Below are positions 8,904-18,747 of a DNA stretch of 61,246 nt, piece after piece. Both the position numbers and the translations under genes were made by a program. This DNA is from Prevotella sp. UBA4268 (GTDB lineage Bacteria; Bacteroidota; Bacteroidia; Bacteroidales; Bacteroidaceae): contig DGWC01000108.1 of assembly GCA_002395135.1 (NCBI GenBank), forward strand, positions 1,112 to 62,357, written 5' to 3'. Under the pieces are notes generated by a model, which was not told the origin of the DNA, searched no databases, and worked only from the letters and a program-made list of their open reading frames with translations. Each line of letters opens with the position of its first letter. The first letter of the stretch is position 1.

Positions 8904-10199
8904 ATGAAGAGAAAGATATTTTCTGTGGTGTTCCTTTCTTTCCTGGTTGTGGCATCTTCGTTTGCTGCAGCCAAGAAATTCACACTTGTCATAGATGCCG
9001 GTCATGGTGGAAAAGATGCCGGCTGCATCGGCTCTATCAGCAAGGAAAAGAACCTTACCTTGAAAATGGCCCTCGCTTTCGGCAGATATGTGGAACGAAA
9101 CTGCCCAGACGTGAAGGTGATATATACGCGCAAGACTGATGTCTTCCTGGAATTGTGGCAGAGAGCGGAGATTGCCAACAGAAACAAGGCCGATTTGTTT
9201 ATCTCTGTGCATATCAATGCACTACCCGGAGGCAAGATAGCACGCGGATTCCAGACCTATACGTTAGGCCGTGGGCGCAATTCCGGGAAGAAAGGGATTA
9301 TGGAAAACCTGGAAGTAGCCAAGCGCGAGAATGCCGTTATCGTGATGGAGAAAGATTATAAGCAGCATTACGAGGGCTTCGATCCCAATTCTCCGGAAAG
9401 CAATATCATGTTTGAGTTCATCCAAGACACGCATATGGAGCGCAGTGTTGATCTTGCCCGTCTGATGCAAAAGCATGTCTGTTCGGCAACGGGCAGGCAG
9501 AATGGCGGTGCTCATCAGGATAATCTGGCTGTGCTCAGGCTCACTTCCATGCCGGGATGCCTCTTGGAACTGGGCTTTATCTCTACTCCCGATGAAGAGC
9601 GGTTCATGAATTCCGAAGAAGCACCTGAAAGATACGTCAGAGGATTTTATAATGCATTCATTGCATATAAGAAGAAATATGCCGGAGGTGTGGTCGTTCC
9701 TTATCAGGCTGCGCCAGAAAAAAGCGTCAATATGCCCTCGATAGTGCCTGAAGATGTGAAGGAAATGGCTGCCAAGAAAAAGGAATCTCCTGCTGAAAGC
9801 AAAGGCGGGCAGGCGCAGAATGGCAAAAAAGAGGCTCAGTCGGAGTCTTCTGCCAAACAACTTACAAGCCAGACTGCTGCTGGTCAGAATGGCAATTCGG
9901 CAGATAAACAGCAGAAAACGGCGGACGACGTACCTGTTTTCAAGGTACAGATCATTGCCAGCGATAAGGCAGTCAAGGCAAACAGTCCGCAGTTCAAAGG
10001 CATTCAGCAGACAGAACTTTATAAAGAGAGTGGGCTCTACAAATATACCACAGGTTCATCAACCGATTATAATGAGATATACCGATTGAGAAAATCAATT
10101 CTTGGAAAGTTTCCAAGTGCTTTCATCATCGCTTTCAAAAACGGACAGAAGATGGACGTGCGCGTGGCAATACGTGAGTTCAAGGAAAACAAGAAATAA
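8904..10199 (+). CDS. N-acetylmuramoyl-L-alanine amidase (Amidase_3)
   Basis: 431 residues. A zinc amidase that cuts the bond between MurNAc and L-alanine in peptidoglycan, probably at cell separation. Signal peptide ~1-22; then the catalytic domain with the zinc motif D-A-G-H34-G-G-K-D-A-G, a second histidine in F-I-S-V-H-I-N-A, and the glutamate in L-L-E-L-G-F-I-S. Residues ~270-340 are a Lys/Ser/Gln-rich linker. The last ~90 residues (from V-P-V-F-K-V-Q-I) look like a SPOR-type domain, which in other bacteria binds denuded septal glycan. The MCE gene follows 15 nt later, a pairing often seen in Bacteroidota. Confidence 0.92.
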   Translation: MKRKIFSVVFLSFLVVASSFAAAKKFTLVIDAGHGGKDAGCIGSISKEKNLTLKMALAFGRYVERNCPDVKVIYTRKTDVFLELWQRAEIANRNKADLFISVHINALPGGKIARGFQTYTLGRGRNSGKKGIMENLEVAKRENAVIVMEKDYKQHYEGFDPNSPESNIMFEFIQDTHMERSVDLARLMQKHVCSATGRQNGGAHQDNLAVLRLTSMPGCLLELGFISTPDEERFMNSEEAPERYVRGFYNAFIAYKKKYAGGVVVPYQAAPEKSVNMPSIVPEDVKEMAAKKKESPAESKGGQAQNGKKEAQSESSAKQLTSQTAAGQNGNSADKQQKTADDVPVFKVQIIASDKAVKANSPQFKGIQQTELYKESGLYKYTTGSSTDYNEIYRLRKSILGKFPSAFIIAFKNGQKMDVRVAIREFKENKK

Positions 10200-10214
10200 A
10201 AAGAAAATAGAGAT

Positions 10215-11114
10215 ATGAAGATTTCAAAAGAGATAAAGATTGCCCTGGTTGCCATTCTCGGACTGGTGTTGTTGTTTTTCGGAATGAACTATCTGAAGGG
10301 ACTGAATCTGTTTTCGTCAGACACTTCTTATTTCATGTCGTTTAAGAATATCAATGGCCTGAGCAATAATAGTCCCGTCTATGCCGACGGCTATAAAGTA
10401 GGAGTGGTGAAGGCAATCAACTATGATTACAATCATCAAGATGATATCTTGATTGAAGTGGGGGTGGAACCGTCGTTGCGCATCCCCAAGGGAAGCACGG
10501 CAGAAGTGGTGAGCGACCTGCTGGGAAACGTACAGGTGAATCTTCTTCTTGCTAACAATCCGCGTGAAAGGCTGAATCCCGGAGAGTGCATAGAAGGCCT
10601 TGTGAACGATGGTGCCATGGGAAAACTGAAAGACATGATACCTGCCGTGGAGCGGATTCTTCCCAAATTAGACAGTATTATGAGCAGTTTGAACACCATT
10701 TTGGCTAATCCAGCCATTAACCAGTCGATAGGGCATATCGAGCAGGTTACGGGTAGTTTGACCACCACCACGGCACAATTGAACGCGCTGATAGCCGGTC
10801 TCAACAAAGAGGTTCCGGGAATGATGAGTCGTGCCAACAGCATCTTGGACAACACAACGCAACTGACGAACAATCTTGCGCAAGTAAATGTTGACGAAAC
10901 CATTCAGAAAGTGAATGCAACGCTGGATAATGTGCAGAAACTTACCTCGCAGTTGAACAATACAGAGGGGACGGTTGGCTTGCTGATGAAGGATCCTACA
11001 CTGTATAACAACATGAATTCAACCATGCGAAGTGCCGATTCTCTGCTTATCGATTTGCGCAACCATCCCAAGCGATATGTAAATTTTTCTGTATTTGGAA
11101 AGAAGGACAAATAA
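10215..11114 (+). CDS. MCE/MlaD-family lipid-transport protein
   Basis: 299 residues. One N-terminal membrane helix (residues ~8-26), then an MCE/MlaD domain: Y-F-M-S-F-K-N-I-N-G-L, V-Y-A-D-G-Y-K-V-G-V-V and I-P-K-G-S-T-A-E-V-V-S-D-L-L-G-N-V. The C-terminal part is a long Asn/Thr/Leu-rich helical region with repeated patterns (N-x-x-L-x-x-x-L), likely coiled coil. Family knowledge: MlaD is the periplasmic substrate-binding subunit of ABC systems that move phospholipids between the membranes. No permease or ATPase gene lies beside it, so its partners must be elsewhere. Confidence 0.88.
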   Translation: MKISKEIKIALVAILGLVLLFFGMNYLKGLNLFSSDTSYFMSFKNINGLSNNSPVYADGYKVGVVKAINYDYNHQDDILIEVGVEPSLRIPKGSTAEVVSDLLGNVQVNLLLANNPRERLNPGECIEGLVNDGAMGKLKDMIPAVERILPKLDSIMSSLNTILANPAINQSIGHIEQVTGSLTTTTAQLNALIAGLNKEVPGMMSRANSILDNTTQLTNNLAQVNVDETIQKVNATLDNVQKLTSQLNNTEGTVGLLMKDPTLYNNMNSTMRSADSLLIDLRNHPKRYVNFSVFGKKDK

Positions 11115-11386
11115 TTGTCTAATTTAAAAATTATCTAAATATCTACTGCTTTCCCGTTTTCCTTTAGACAGGTGTTGCAAGTGGCTAATTTTCTTGTGTT
11201 TCAGCCATAATTGTGCACATGCGGGGCGGATTGTGCCAAGTTGCTTGCCGTGACTGTAAGTCATTGAAAATAATACAGTTGAAAAAATGCAACAAGAATG
11301 TATTTTCTAAATAAAGGCGAAATCTCATAAAGTGCCATCTTATCGCGATTTAAAGGAATAAAACGTTTAAGAATGAAAACCGCCAC

Positions 11387-11417
11387 TTGCACAATCCAAA
11401 AAAAAATGCGACCTTTG
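11387..11417 (+). promoter_or_regulatory. Promoter of dnaA
   Basis: TTG (11387-11389), 20-nt spacer, GAccTTTG (11410-11417): a Bacteroidota promoter with one mismatch in the -7 element. Transcription should start near 11421, leaving a leader of ~75 nt. Confidence 0.65.
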
Positions 11418-11430
11418 CATTGTCAAAATT

Positions 11431-11445
11431 CAACAATCGTTGTTG
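11431..11445. promoter_or_regulatory. Inverted repeat in the dnaA leader
   Basis: CAACAA-tcg-TTGTTG, a perfect 6-bp dyad placed about 10 bp after the predicted transcription start of dnaA. The position fits an operator that blocks RNA polymerase, but the repeat is short and could be chance. Confidence 0.35.
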
Positions 11446-11496
11446 GTTGAGTCAAAGCAACCAAAAAGGAAAACGTCGAAAGACATTTAATAATGT

Positions 11497-12906
11497 ATGA
11501 GAAATAATCCTCGAGCACTCTGGGACATGACACTTGAACTCATCAAGGATAATGTCACAGAACAACAGTTCGCCACTTGGTTTCAGCCGATATCATTCGG
11601 TTCTTACCAGCCTGCCACCAATACTTTGTTGGTGCAGGTGCCAAGTCCGTTTGTTTATGAGTACTTGGAGGAGAACTATATTGACTTGCTCGGAAAGACA
11701 CTAAGCCGTACATTTGGTGAGGGAATCCGTTTGACTTATCGTGTTGTCACCGACAAAACCAACAATATTTCGCAGGACATTCAGGCTGATCCGGTTTCTG
11801 ATATCGACTTGAATAAAAAGAAAACAAGGATAAACGAGTCGCCGACAGTGCTTGATGCCGTGCAGCCGCAGCAGATTGATTCGCAACTCGACCCACATCA
11901 CACTTTCAATAACTTCATTGAAGGCGACAGCAATAAACTTCCACGCTCCGTAGGATTGTCAATTGCCGAGCATCCCAATTCTACGCAGTTTAATCCGATG
12001 TTCATTTTCGGCCCCAGTGGTTGCGGAAAAACGCATCTTATCAATGCAATCGGTGTGCGTATTAAGGAACTTTATCCTCAGAAGCGAGTGCTTTATGTCA
12101 GTGCGCGCCTGTTTCAAGTGCAGTATACCAGTGCGCAGTTGCAAAACAAAATCAATGATTTCATCACGTTCTATCAGACAATCGACGTGCTGATTGTGGA
12201 TGATGTGCAGGAGTGGGCTACCACTGTGGGAACACAGAACACTTTCTTCCACATCTTCAATCATTTGTTCCGCAACGGCAAACGCATCATTCTGGCCAGC
12301 GACCGCCCGCCGGTTGACTTGAAAGGGATGAATGAGCGGCTTATTACACGATTCTCTTGCGGACTGATTGCTGAACTTGAAAAGCCCAATGTGCAACTTT
12401 GCGTGGATATTCTGAATAGCAAAATCAAGCGCGATGGACTGAAGATTCCGGCAGATGTGATACAGTTCATTGCCGAGACAGCCAATGGAAGCGTGCGTGA
12501 TTTGGAGGGTGTTGTTAACTCTTTGCTGGCTTACAGCATCGTTTACAATGGCAATATCGATATGCGTCTGGCAGAAAGAGTCATCAAGAGAGCCGTTAAG
12601 ATGGACGATCACCCGCTTACCGTTGACGATATTGTTGAGACCGTATGTAATCATTACAATGTTTCACCGTCGGCAATATCCAGTTCCAGCCGCAAGCACG
12701 ATTTGGTCATTGCCCGTCAGGTGTCCATGTATCTTGCTCAGAAATACACCAAGATGCCAGCCAGCCGAATCGGAAAATTGGTGGGAGGCCGCGATCACAG
12801 CACCGTGATTCACAGTTGTACAAAGGTGGAAGAGCGCTTGAAGGTTGATCGTCAGTTCCATGATGACCTGATGAGCATAGAGAATTCTTTCAAGTTGAAG
12901 AAGTAG
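11497..12906 (+). CDS. dnaA: Chromosomal replication initiator DnaA
   Basis: 469 residues, usual length. Domain I (residues 1-~85) recruits helicase and carries the W-F-Q-P-I motif. A variable linker follows (~85-130). The AAA+ domain has Walker A G172-P-S-G-C-G-K178-T and Walker B as V-L-I-V-D-D-V-Q. The C-terminal domain IV holds the DnaA-box-binding helix-turn-helix with V-G-G-R-D-H-S-T-V-I-H-S. DnaA-ATP opens the origin for replication. It is transcribed alone and ends at a bidirectional terminator. Confidence 0.98.
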   Translation: MRNNPRALWDMTLELIKDNVTEQQFATWFQPISFGSYQPATNTLLVQVPSPFVYEYLEENYIDLLGKTLSRTFGEGIRLTYRVVTDKTNNISQDIQADPVSDIDLNKKKTRINESPTVLDAVQPQQIDSQLDPHHTFNNFIEGDSNKLPRSVGLSIAEHPNSTQFNPMFIFGPSGCGKTHLINAIGVRIKELYPQKRVLYVSARLFQVQYTSAQLQNKINDFITFYQTIDVLIVDDVQEWATTVGTQNTFFHIFNHLFRNGKRIILASDRPPVDLKGMNERLITRFSCGLIAELEKPNVQLCVDILNSKIKRDGLKIPADVIQFIAETANGSVRDLEGVVNSLLAYSIVYNGNIDMRLAERVIKRAVKMDDHPLTVDDIVETVCNHYNVSPSAISSSSRKHDLVIARQVSMYLAQKYTKMPASRIGKLVGGRDHSTVIHSCTKVEERLKVDRQFHDDLMSIENSFKLKK

Positions 12907-12993
12907 AGACAGATTCGCTGATATGTTCTTTAATCATATCATCTCTTTTCATTTGTCTTTCCATTTTTCCCCGATTCGCCACATAATAGATTT

Positions 12994-13022
12994 AAAAGTA
13001 AAACCCAATTTGTTTTACTTTT
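12994..13022. terminator. Bidirectional terminator between dnaA and the DUF4834 gene
   Basis: Perfect 11-bp arms AAAAGTAAAAC (12994-13004) and GTTTTACTTTT (13012-13022) with a 7-nt loop. The A-rich and T-rich arm ends provide a U tract in either direction. It lies in the 165-nt gap between two convergent genes. Confidence 0.75.
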
Positions 13023-13071
13023 CGTGAGATAACCGCTTAATATGGTTCTGGTTCTGGTGCCTATGGTCTGG

Positions 13072-13359
13072 TTATTTCCCTTCTTCCTCGTATTCCACGT
13101 ACTCGCCCTCGTCATCGCCGAAAATTTGCTTTTGCTGGCTGTCAGCATCTCGCGTGTCGATGATGATTTCCTCGCTGGTGTGAGTTCCTTTCCTGTGCAC
13201 GTTTACATGGTCAGACTGCCCTTGTGCTCCTTCTTCTTTCATCAGGTGGAACATTCTTCTGAGCAGGAATGCTGCTGTTCCTCCGAAGGCAACAAGCATG
13301 ATGAGCAGCAGAACGAATCCTATCAGAATAATAGAGAAAAGGAATTTCAGTATGATCAT
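13072..13359 (-). CDS. DUF4834-type small membrane protein
   Basis: 95 residues from the ATG at 13359. An N-terminal membrane helix (I-L-K-F-L-F-S-I-I-L-I-G-F-V-L-L-L-I-M) is followed by a short basic stretch and a strongly acidic C-terminus (E-G-E-Y-V-E-Y-E-E-E-G-K), the layout of Bacteroidota DUF4834 proteins, whose function is unknown. An in-frame ATG at 13389 would add ten polar residues and overlap pssA by 8 nt; I prefer 13359 because the hydrophobic helix then begins at once. It lies last in the psd-pssA group. Confidence 0.65.
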   Translation of the reverse strand: MIILKFLFSIILIGFVLLLIMLVAFGGTAAFLLRRMFHLMKEEGAQGQSDHVNVHRKGTHTSEEIIIDTRDADSQQKQIFGDDEGEYVEYEEEGK

Positions 13360-13381
13360 AGTCGTTTCATTTCTGTTGCGG

Positions 13382-14089
13382 TCAGGCATTTCCGGCCTTC
13401 TTGCCGTTCATGATAAGTGACAAGATGATATACCATGCAATGGCAAGGGCAATGCCTTGGATTCGGAAGACAACCAGCAGCAACACCGTTGTGATGGCAT
13501 AGATGTATTTTACTTCGTTTCCCTTCCATCCCCAATGCTTGAATTTCAGGGAAAACATGGGTATTTCGCTCACCAGAAGATAGCAGAAGCACAGAATCAC
13601 CGCAATCATGGCAACTGACATATAGGGAGATGACTCGAGAAAACGACTGCTTCCGGCAATCAGCGATCCCCAGAACAGGGCATTGGCAGGTGTAGGAAGT
13701 CCGATGAATGATGTGGTTTGCCGTTCATCGAGATTGAACTTGGCAAGCCGCAAGGCAGAGAAGGCTGCCATGATGAAGGCAGAATAGGGAATCCAATCCC
13801 TCAGTGGCTCAAGCATTCCGGGATAGTCCATCACGCTGAGTTCATAGAACAGCATGGCTGAAGGTGCCACACCGAAGGTCACATCGTCTGCCAATGAGTC
13901 TAATTCCTTGCCAATAGGCGAGGAAACATTCAGCAGACGCGCGGTCAGGCCGTCGCAGAAATCGAAGGCAGCACCAATGACAATCCAGCATAGCGCCATG
14001 AGGCTACTGCCAGAAAGTGCACATACCACGGCAATGCAGCCCGAAATCAAGTTGCAGCAAGTGATGATGTTGGGGATGTTTTTCTTCAT
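13382..14089 (-). CDS. pssA: CDP-diacylglycerol-serine O-phosphatidyltransferase
   Basis: 235 residues from the ATG at 14089. It joins CDP-diacylglycerol and serine to make phosphatidylserine. The CDP-alcohol phosphotransferase signature D-x2-D-G-x2-A-R-x8-G-x3-D-x3-D is complete (D-F-C-D-G-L-T-A-R ... G-K-E-L-D-S-L-A-D), and about seven hydrophobic helices are visible. The frame stays open to 14146, but the start at 14089 overlaps the psd stop by 4 nt (ATGA) and gives the usual N-terminus [10 protein letters not shown]. Its product is the substrate of the enzyme encoded just upstream. Confidence 0.95.
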   Translation of the reverse strand: MKKNIPNIITCCNLISGCIAVVCALSGSSLMALCWIVIGAAFDFCDGLTARLLNVSSPIGKELDSLADDVTFGVAPSAMLFYELSVMDYPGMLEPLRDWIPYSAFIMAAFSALRLAKFNLDERQTTSFIGLPTPANALFWGSLIAGSSRFLESSPYMSVAMIAVILCFCYLLVSEIPMFSLKFKHWGWKGNEVKYIYAITTVLLLVVFRIQGIALAIAWYIILSLIMNGKKAGNA

Positions 14090-14784
14090 TTCAGTCTTGC
14101 AATGACAGTCTGGTCGCCAGTGGTGCTTTGTCCCATCGTCACGCAAACCTCTGTTCCCAAAGGCAGGTATACGTCAACGCGCGAACCGAATTTGATGAAA
14201 CCCAGGTGCTCGTCGATATAGCAGTCTTCATCGTCCTTGGCATAAGTGACGATGCGGCGTGCCACGGCACCGGCAATCTGGCGGCATAATATTTCCTTAC
14301 CGTTGTCAGTTTCGAGCATGATATCTGCATGCTCGTTCTCCTCGCTTGCCTTCGGCAGCCATGCTTTATGGAAGTTCCCGTTCTGATGGCGCACGAATTT
14401 CACTCTGCCGTCAACGGGAAACCAGTTGGCATGCACGTTGAACAGACTCATAAAGATGGAAATCATCAGGCGCTTGTCGTGAAAATACTCATCTTCTTCC
14501 ACTTCCTCAATGACCACCACCTTGCCGTCTGCAGGGGCAACGACGATGTTTTCCGTTTCACCGTTGAAATATCTGACCGGACAACGGAAGAAGTTGATCA
14601 TGATTCCGTATAATATGGCAAAGAGACAGATATATGCCTTGAACAGGATGCTTGGTCCGCTGAGATACCAAATCAGTGCTCCCACCATGGCAATGGCTAT
14701 GCCAGTGTAGAGCAGGGTGTTGGTGCCCTCCCGGTGCAGCCTTATATCCTTGATTCTTTTGATTTTTTTTATTTTTTCACCCAT
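14086..14784 (-). CDS. psd: Phosphatidylserine decarboxylase
   Basis: 232 residues, the short form of the enzyme. It decarboxylates phosphatidylserine to phosphatidylethanolamine. The proenzyme cuts itself at G200-S201 in F-G-S-R-V-D-V, and the serine becomes the pyruvoyl cofactor. Other family marks are [11 protein letters not shown] and V-A-P-A-D-G-K-V. Two N-terminal hydrophobic helices (~25-65) anchor it in the inner membrane. It forms an operon with pssA and the DUF4834 gene, driven by a promoter divergent from that of dnaE. Confidence 0.95.
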   Translation of the reverse strand: MGEKIKKIKRIKDIRLHREGTNTLLYTGIAIAMVGALIWYLSGPSILFKAYICLFAILYGIMINFFRCPVRYFNGETENIVVAPADGKVVVIEEVEEDEYFHDKRLMISIFMSLFNVHANWFPVDGRVKFVRHQNGNFHKAWLPKASEENEHADIMLETDNGKEILCRQIAGAVARRIVTYAKDDEDCYIDEHLGFIKFGSRVDVYLPLGTEVCVTMGQSTTGDQTVIARLK

Positions 14785-14849
14785 GATCGTTTAAGTTCAC
14801 AGATATCGCTTTCATGCCATCAGTAGGCACCTTTTTGCTAAATCGCGTG

Positions 14850-14881
14850 CAAAGTTAATAAAAATATTTTATAATAACAAA
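14850..14881 (-). promoter_or_regulatory. Promoter of the psd-pssA operon
   Basis: On the minus strand TTTG (14881-14878), 20-nt spacer, TAacTTTG (14857-14850), a full consensus match. It is arranged back to back with the dnaE promoter, about 50 bp apart. Confidence 0.75.
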
Positions 14882-14930
14882 TTATAAGAAGTTTTCATGA
14901 TAGCGTTATAATATTTTTGTAATAAAGATT

Positions 14931-14960
14931 TTGCCGTTCTCGGATTTTGCTGTAACTTTG
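14931..14960 (+). promoter_or_regulatory. Promoter of dnaE
   Basis: TTG (14931-14933, preceded by TT), 19-nt spacer, TAacTTTG (14953-14960); full consensus. The leader would be about 18 nt long. Confidence 0.78.
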
Positions 14961-14982
14961 TAGCAAAAATAGCACAATAATC

Positions 14983-17900
14983 ATGGAAGACTTCGTTCAC
15001 CTTCACGTACATACTTATTATTCCATTCTCGACGGCCAGTCAAGCATACCGAAACTCGTAGACAAAGCCATTGGCAACGGCATGCGTGGTATGGCAATTA
15101 CTGACCACGGCGATATGTTCGGCATCAAGGAGTTCTTCGATTATTGTCAGGGCGTGAACGGAAAACGGAAGAAAGAAGGGCTTGAACCGTTCAAGCCCAT
15201 CTTCGGTTGTGAGATGTACGTGGCGCATCACCGCAAGGAAGATAAGGTGAAGGAGCACGGTGACATGAGCGGCTACCACCTCATTGTGCTGGCCAAGAAC
15301 TATCACGGATATAAGAATCTTATCAAACTTGTGTCGCGCTCATGGGTGGACGGCTATTATATGCGCCCCCGAACAGACCGCGAAGACCTGGAACGTTATC
15401 ACGAAGACCTCATCGTATGCTCTGCCTGCATTGCCGGCGAAGTGCCGAAAAAGATTCTCAATGGTGATATAGAGGGCGCGCGCGAGGCCGTGGAGTGGTA
15501 CAAAAGAGTGTTCGGCGACGACTATTATCTTGAACTTCAGCGCCATGAGGTGAAAGACCCCAATATCCGTGCCAACCGGGAGACATTCCCGTTACAGCAG
15601 AAGGCAAACCGTGTAATCGTGGAGTTGGCAAAGGAATATGGCATCAAACTGGTATGCACCAATGATGCCCACTTCGTTGATCAGGAGAATGCCGAGGCTC
15701 ACGACCATCTGTTGTGCCTTTCCACACAGAGCGATCTCGACGACCCTACCCGAATGCTTTATTCCAAGCAGGAATGGTTCAAGACACGTGAAGAGATGAA
15801 CGACGTGTTCGCCGACATTCCCGAGGCTCTTGCCAATACCTGTGAGATACTCGACAAAGTGGAACTCTACAGCATCGACCATGACCCCATCATGCCGTTC
15901 TTCCCCATTCCCGAGGATTTCGGAACCGAGGAGGAGTGGCACCAGAAGTTTACTGAAGAACAACTATTTGCAGAGTTCACTTCCGACGAGAATGGTAAGA
16001 ATCCGCTTCCCCGAGAGGAGGGCGAGAAGAAAATTGCCCATCTCGGCGGCTATGAAAAACTGTACCGCATCAAGTTTGAAGCCGATTATTTGGCAAAACT
16101 CGCCTATGAAGGTGCTGCCAAAAGATATGACATGCCGTTGGAAAAAGATATTGACGACCGCATCCGCTTTGAGTTGCACATCATGAAAACCATGGGTTTC
16201 CCAGGCTACTTCCTGATTGTGCAGGACTTTATCAATTCTGCCCGCAACGAGTTAGGAGTGATGGTTGGTCCGGGACGTGGTTCTGCCGCTGGTTCCGTGG
16301 TGGCCTATTGCCTTGGCATTACGAAGATAGACCCGCTGAAATACGACCTTCTGTTTGAGCGTTTCCTGAATCCCGACCGTATCTCTCTCCCTGATATTGA
16401 TACCGACTTCGATGACGACGGTCGCGGGAAAGTGCTGAAATGGGTGGAGGATAAGTATGGCCATGAGAACTGCGCACATATCATTACCTATAGCACGATG
16501 GCCACCAAGAACTCCATTAAGGATGTGGCTCGTGTGGAGAAACTCCCCCTCGAAATTTCGAATGCGCTTTGTAAGGCCATTCCCGACAGGTTGCCCGACG
16601 GAATGAAGATGAATCTGACGAACGCCATCAAGTGCACGCCCAAACTGCAAGAAGCAGAAGCGTCGACAGATCCGCAACTGAGCAATACCATTAAGTATGC
16701 AAAGATGTTGGAGGGAACGGTGCGCGGCACGGGAATACATGCCTGTGGTTTTATCATCTGTCGCGATCCTATCAGCGACTGGGTGCCTGTCTCTACGGCT
16801 GATGATCCAGATTTCAAGAATACGAAGACGAATTGCACCCAATATGACGGTCATGTCATTGAGTCGACGGGCCTTATCAAGATGGACTTCTTGGGTTTGA
16901 AGACCCTTTCAGAGTTGAAAGAGGCCGTGAGCATTATCAAACAAACCCGTGGAATCGAGGTGGACCTCGACAAGATTCCCATTGACGACAAGAAGACCTA
17001 CGAACTCTATCAGCAAGGACGCACCGTGGGCACGTTCCAGTTCGAGTCTGCCGGCATGCAGAAATATCTTCGCGAACTGAAACCCACTGTCTTTGAAGAC
17101 CTCATCGCTATGAATGCGCTCTATCGCCCAGGACCAATGGGGTATATTCCGCAGTTTATCAACCGCAAACATGGTCGCGAACCCATTACTTATGATATTC
17201 CCGTGATGGAGAAATATCTGAAAGACACCTACGGTATTACGGTTTATCAGGAGCAGGTGATGCTTCTTTCCCGTCTGCTCGCCAATTTCACCCGTGGCGA
17301 AAGCGATGCGCTCAGAAAGGCAATGGGTAAGAAGAAGAAAGCCATTGTTGATGCCATGAAACCCAAATTCATCGAGGGCGGCAAGCAAAACGGCCACGAT
17401 CCGAAAGTGCTGGAGAAGATATGGGGCGACTGGGAGGCATTCGCTTCCTATGCTTTCAATAAGAGTCATGCTGCCTGCTATTCGTGGGTGGCCTTCCAGA
17501 CGGCTTACCTCAAGGCGAATTACCCGGCAGAGTTTATGGCGGCCATTATGAGCCGGCGCCGCGACCAGATATCCGAAATTACCAAACTGATGGACGAATG
17601 TCGCGCCATGAGCATTGCTACACTGGGACCTGATGTGAACGAAAGTTTCCATAAATTCGGTGTCAACAAAAAAGGAGAGATTCGTTTTGGACTTGCTGCT
17701 ATCAAGGGCATGGGCGACAATGCTGCCCAGGCCATCATCGAGGAGCGCGAGAAAAACGGTCTGTACAAGAGCATTTTCGATTTTGCGCAGCGCAATAATT
17801 ATGCTATGGTCAACCGAAAGGCTTTCGAAAGTCTTGTGTGGAGTGGCGGATTTGACAGTTTCGGCTACAAGCGTGAGCAATATTTCGCTTACGACAGCAA

Positions 17901-18690
17901 GGGAAACATGTTCCTGGATGCGCTGGTAAGGTATGGCCAGTTGTACCAGAGTGAGAAGATGCAGTCAACGCATTCGCTCTTCGGCGATATGGGCGAGGTG
18001 GAAATTGCCACGCCTGTTGTGCCGGAAGCAGAGGAATTGAGTGACATCGAAAGGCTCAACAAGGAGCGTGAATATGTGGGTATTTACATCTCTGCCCATC
18101 CGCTTGATAAGTTCAGCGTGGTGCTCAATGGTATTTGCAACACCAGTTGCAGTGATCTTGAAGACAGGGCGAAACTTGCCGAGAAAGAAGAAGTGATCGT
18201 CGGTGGCATCGTTACTGCCGTGAAAGAACGTTTCGGTAAGAGCGGAAGAAAGTTTGGCATCGTCACATTGGAGGATTATAATAATAGTGGCGAACTGGCT
18301 GTGTTCGGTGAGCAATGGGCACTTTGGAAGAGTATGCTCAGCGAAGACAATACCATTTGTATCAAGGCGAAGTGTGAACCGGCGAGATTCAAGGAAGGTA
18401 CCTACAACCTGAACATCATGGATGTCCAGTATCTGCAGACCGTGAAAGAAACGCAGATTAAAAAGATAACGATTTCCGTGAAGTCTGACAGTATCGACGA
18501 CACGGTGGTGAGCGACCTGACAACCATGCTGAAAGCAAGTCCTGGAAATACCGAACTGTTTTTCCAGATACTCGATTCTGAGACACAGCGGCCTGTCACC
18601 TTGCGCAGCCGTGCCGGCGGAATTGACATCAAACGTGACTTGTTGTCATACATTGATGCCAATCCTGGAATGGATTATAAAATCAATTAG
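14983..18690 (+). CDS. dnaE: DNA polymerase III alpha subunit
   Basis: 1235 residues, typical of DnaE1. It is the replicative polymerase subunit. The N-terminal PHP domain begins at once (L-H-V-H-T-Y-Y-S-I-L-D-G ... I-T-D-H-G-D). The palm has the catalytic aspartates P-D471-I-D473-T-D-F. G-P-G-R-G-S-A-A-G-S-V lies before it, and L-Y-R-P-G-P-M, A-F-N-K-S-H-A and Y-Q-E-Q-V-M mark the fingers. A helix-hairpin-helix region and an OB-fold tail (E-E-V-I-V-G-G-I-V-T) follow. trxA lies 57 nt downstream on the same strand. Confidence 0.97.
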   Translation: MEDFVHLHVHTYYSILDGQSSIPKLVDKAIGNGMRGMAITDHGDMFGIKEFFDYCQGVNGKRKKEGLEPFKPIFGCEMYVAHHRKEDKVKEHGDMSGYHLIVLAKNYHGYKNLIKLVSRSWVDGYYMRPRTDREDLERYHEDLIVCSACIAGEVPKKILNGDIEGAREAVEWYKRVFGDDYYLELQRHEVKDPNIRANRETFPLQQKANRVIVELAKEYGIKLVCTNDAHFVDQENAEAHDHLLCLSTQSDLDDPTRMLYSKQEWFKTREEMNDVFADIPEALANTCEILDKVELYSIDHDPIMPFFPIPEDFGTEEEWHQKFTEEQLFAEFTSDENGKNPLPREEGEKKIAHLGGYEKLYRIKFEADYLAKLAYEGAAKRYDMPLEKDIDDRIRFELHIMKTMGFPGYFLIVQDFINSARNELGVMVGPGRGSAAGSVVAYCLGITKIDPLKYDLLFERFLNPDRISLPDIDTDFDDDGRGKVLKWVEDKYGHENCAHIITYSTMATKNSIKDVARVEKLPLEISNALCKAIPDRLPDGMKMNLTNAIKCTPKLQEAEASTDPQLSNTIKYAKMLEGTVRGTGIHACGFIICRDPISDWVPVSTADDPDFKNTKTNCTQYDGHVIESTGLIKMDFLGLKTLSELKEAVSIIKQTRGIEVDLDKIPIDDKKTYELYQQGRTVGTFQFESAGMQKYLRELKPTVFEDLIAMNALYRPGPMGYIPQFINRKHGREPITYDIPVMEKYLKDTYGITVYQEQVMLLSRLLANFTRGESDALRKAMGKKKKAIVDAMKPKFIEGGKQNGHDPKVLEKIWGDWEAFASYAFNKSHAACYSWVAFQTAYLKANYPAEFMAAIMSRRRDQISEITKLMDECRAMSIATLGPDVNESFHKFGVNKKGEIRFGLAAIKGMGDNAAQAIIEEREKNGLYKSIFDFAQRNNYAMVNRKAFESLVWSGGFDSFGYKREQYFAYDSKGNMFLDALVRYGQLYQSEKMQSTHSLFGDMGEVEIATPVVPEAEELSDIERLNKEREYVGIYISAHPLDKFSVVLNGICNTSCSDLEDRAKLAEKEEVIVGGIVTAVKERFGKSGRKFGIVTLEDYNNSGELAVFGEQWALWKSMLSEDNTICIKAKCEPARFKEGTYNLNIMDVQYLQTVKETQIKKITISVKSDSIDDTVVSDLTTMLKASPGNTELFFQILDSETQRPVTLRSRAGGIDIKRDLLSYIDANPGMDYKIN

Positions 18691-18747
18691 TGTTTGGCAT
18701 AGTCTTTGCTGAATAATGTTTATATTAATCTAAATAGTAAAAAGAAA

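Larger units (their letters stand above)
11115..11496 (+). other. 382-nt gap upstream of dnaA
   Basis: AT-rich and non-coding. It holds a well-formed promoter at 11387-11417 and a short inverted repeat at 11431-11445 (listed separately). Only one degenerate DnaA-box-like 9-mer was seen (11211), so there is no evidence for a replication origin here. The 5' half shows nothing I can interpret. Confidence 0.6.

Noticed and set aside
11211..11219. DnaA-box-like 9-mer and possible origin upstream of dnaA
   Set aside because: A single site with a mismatch; no cluster of boxes and no clear unwinding element.
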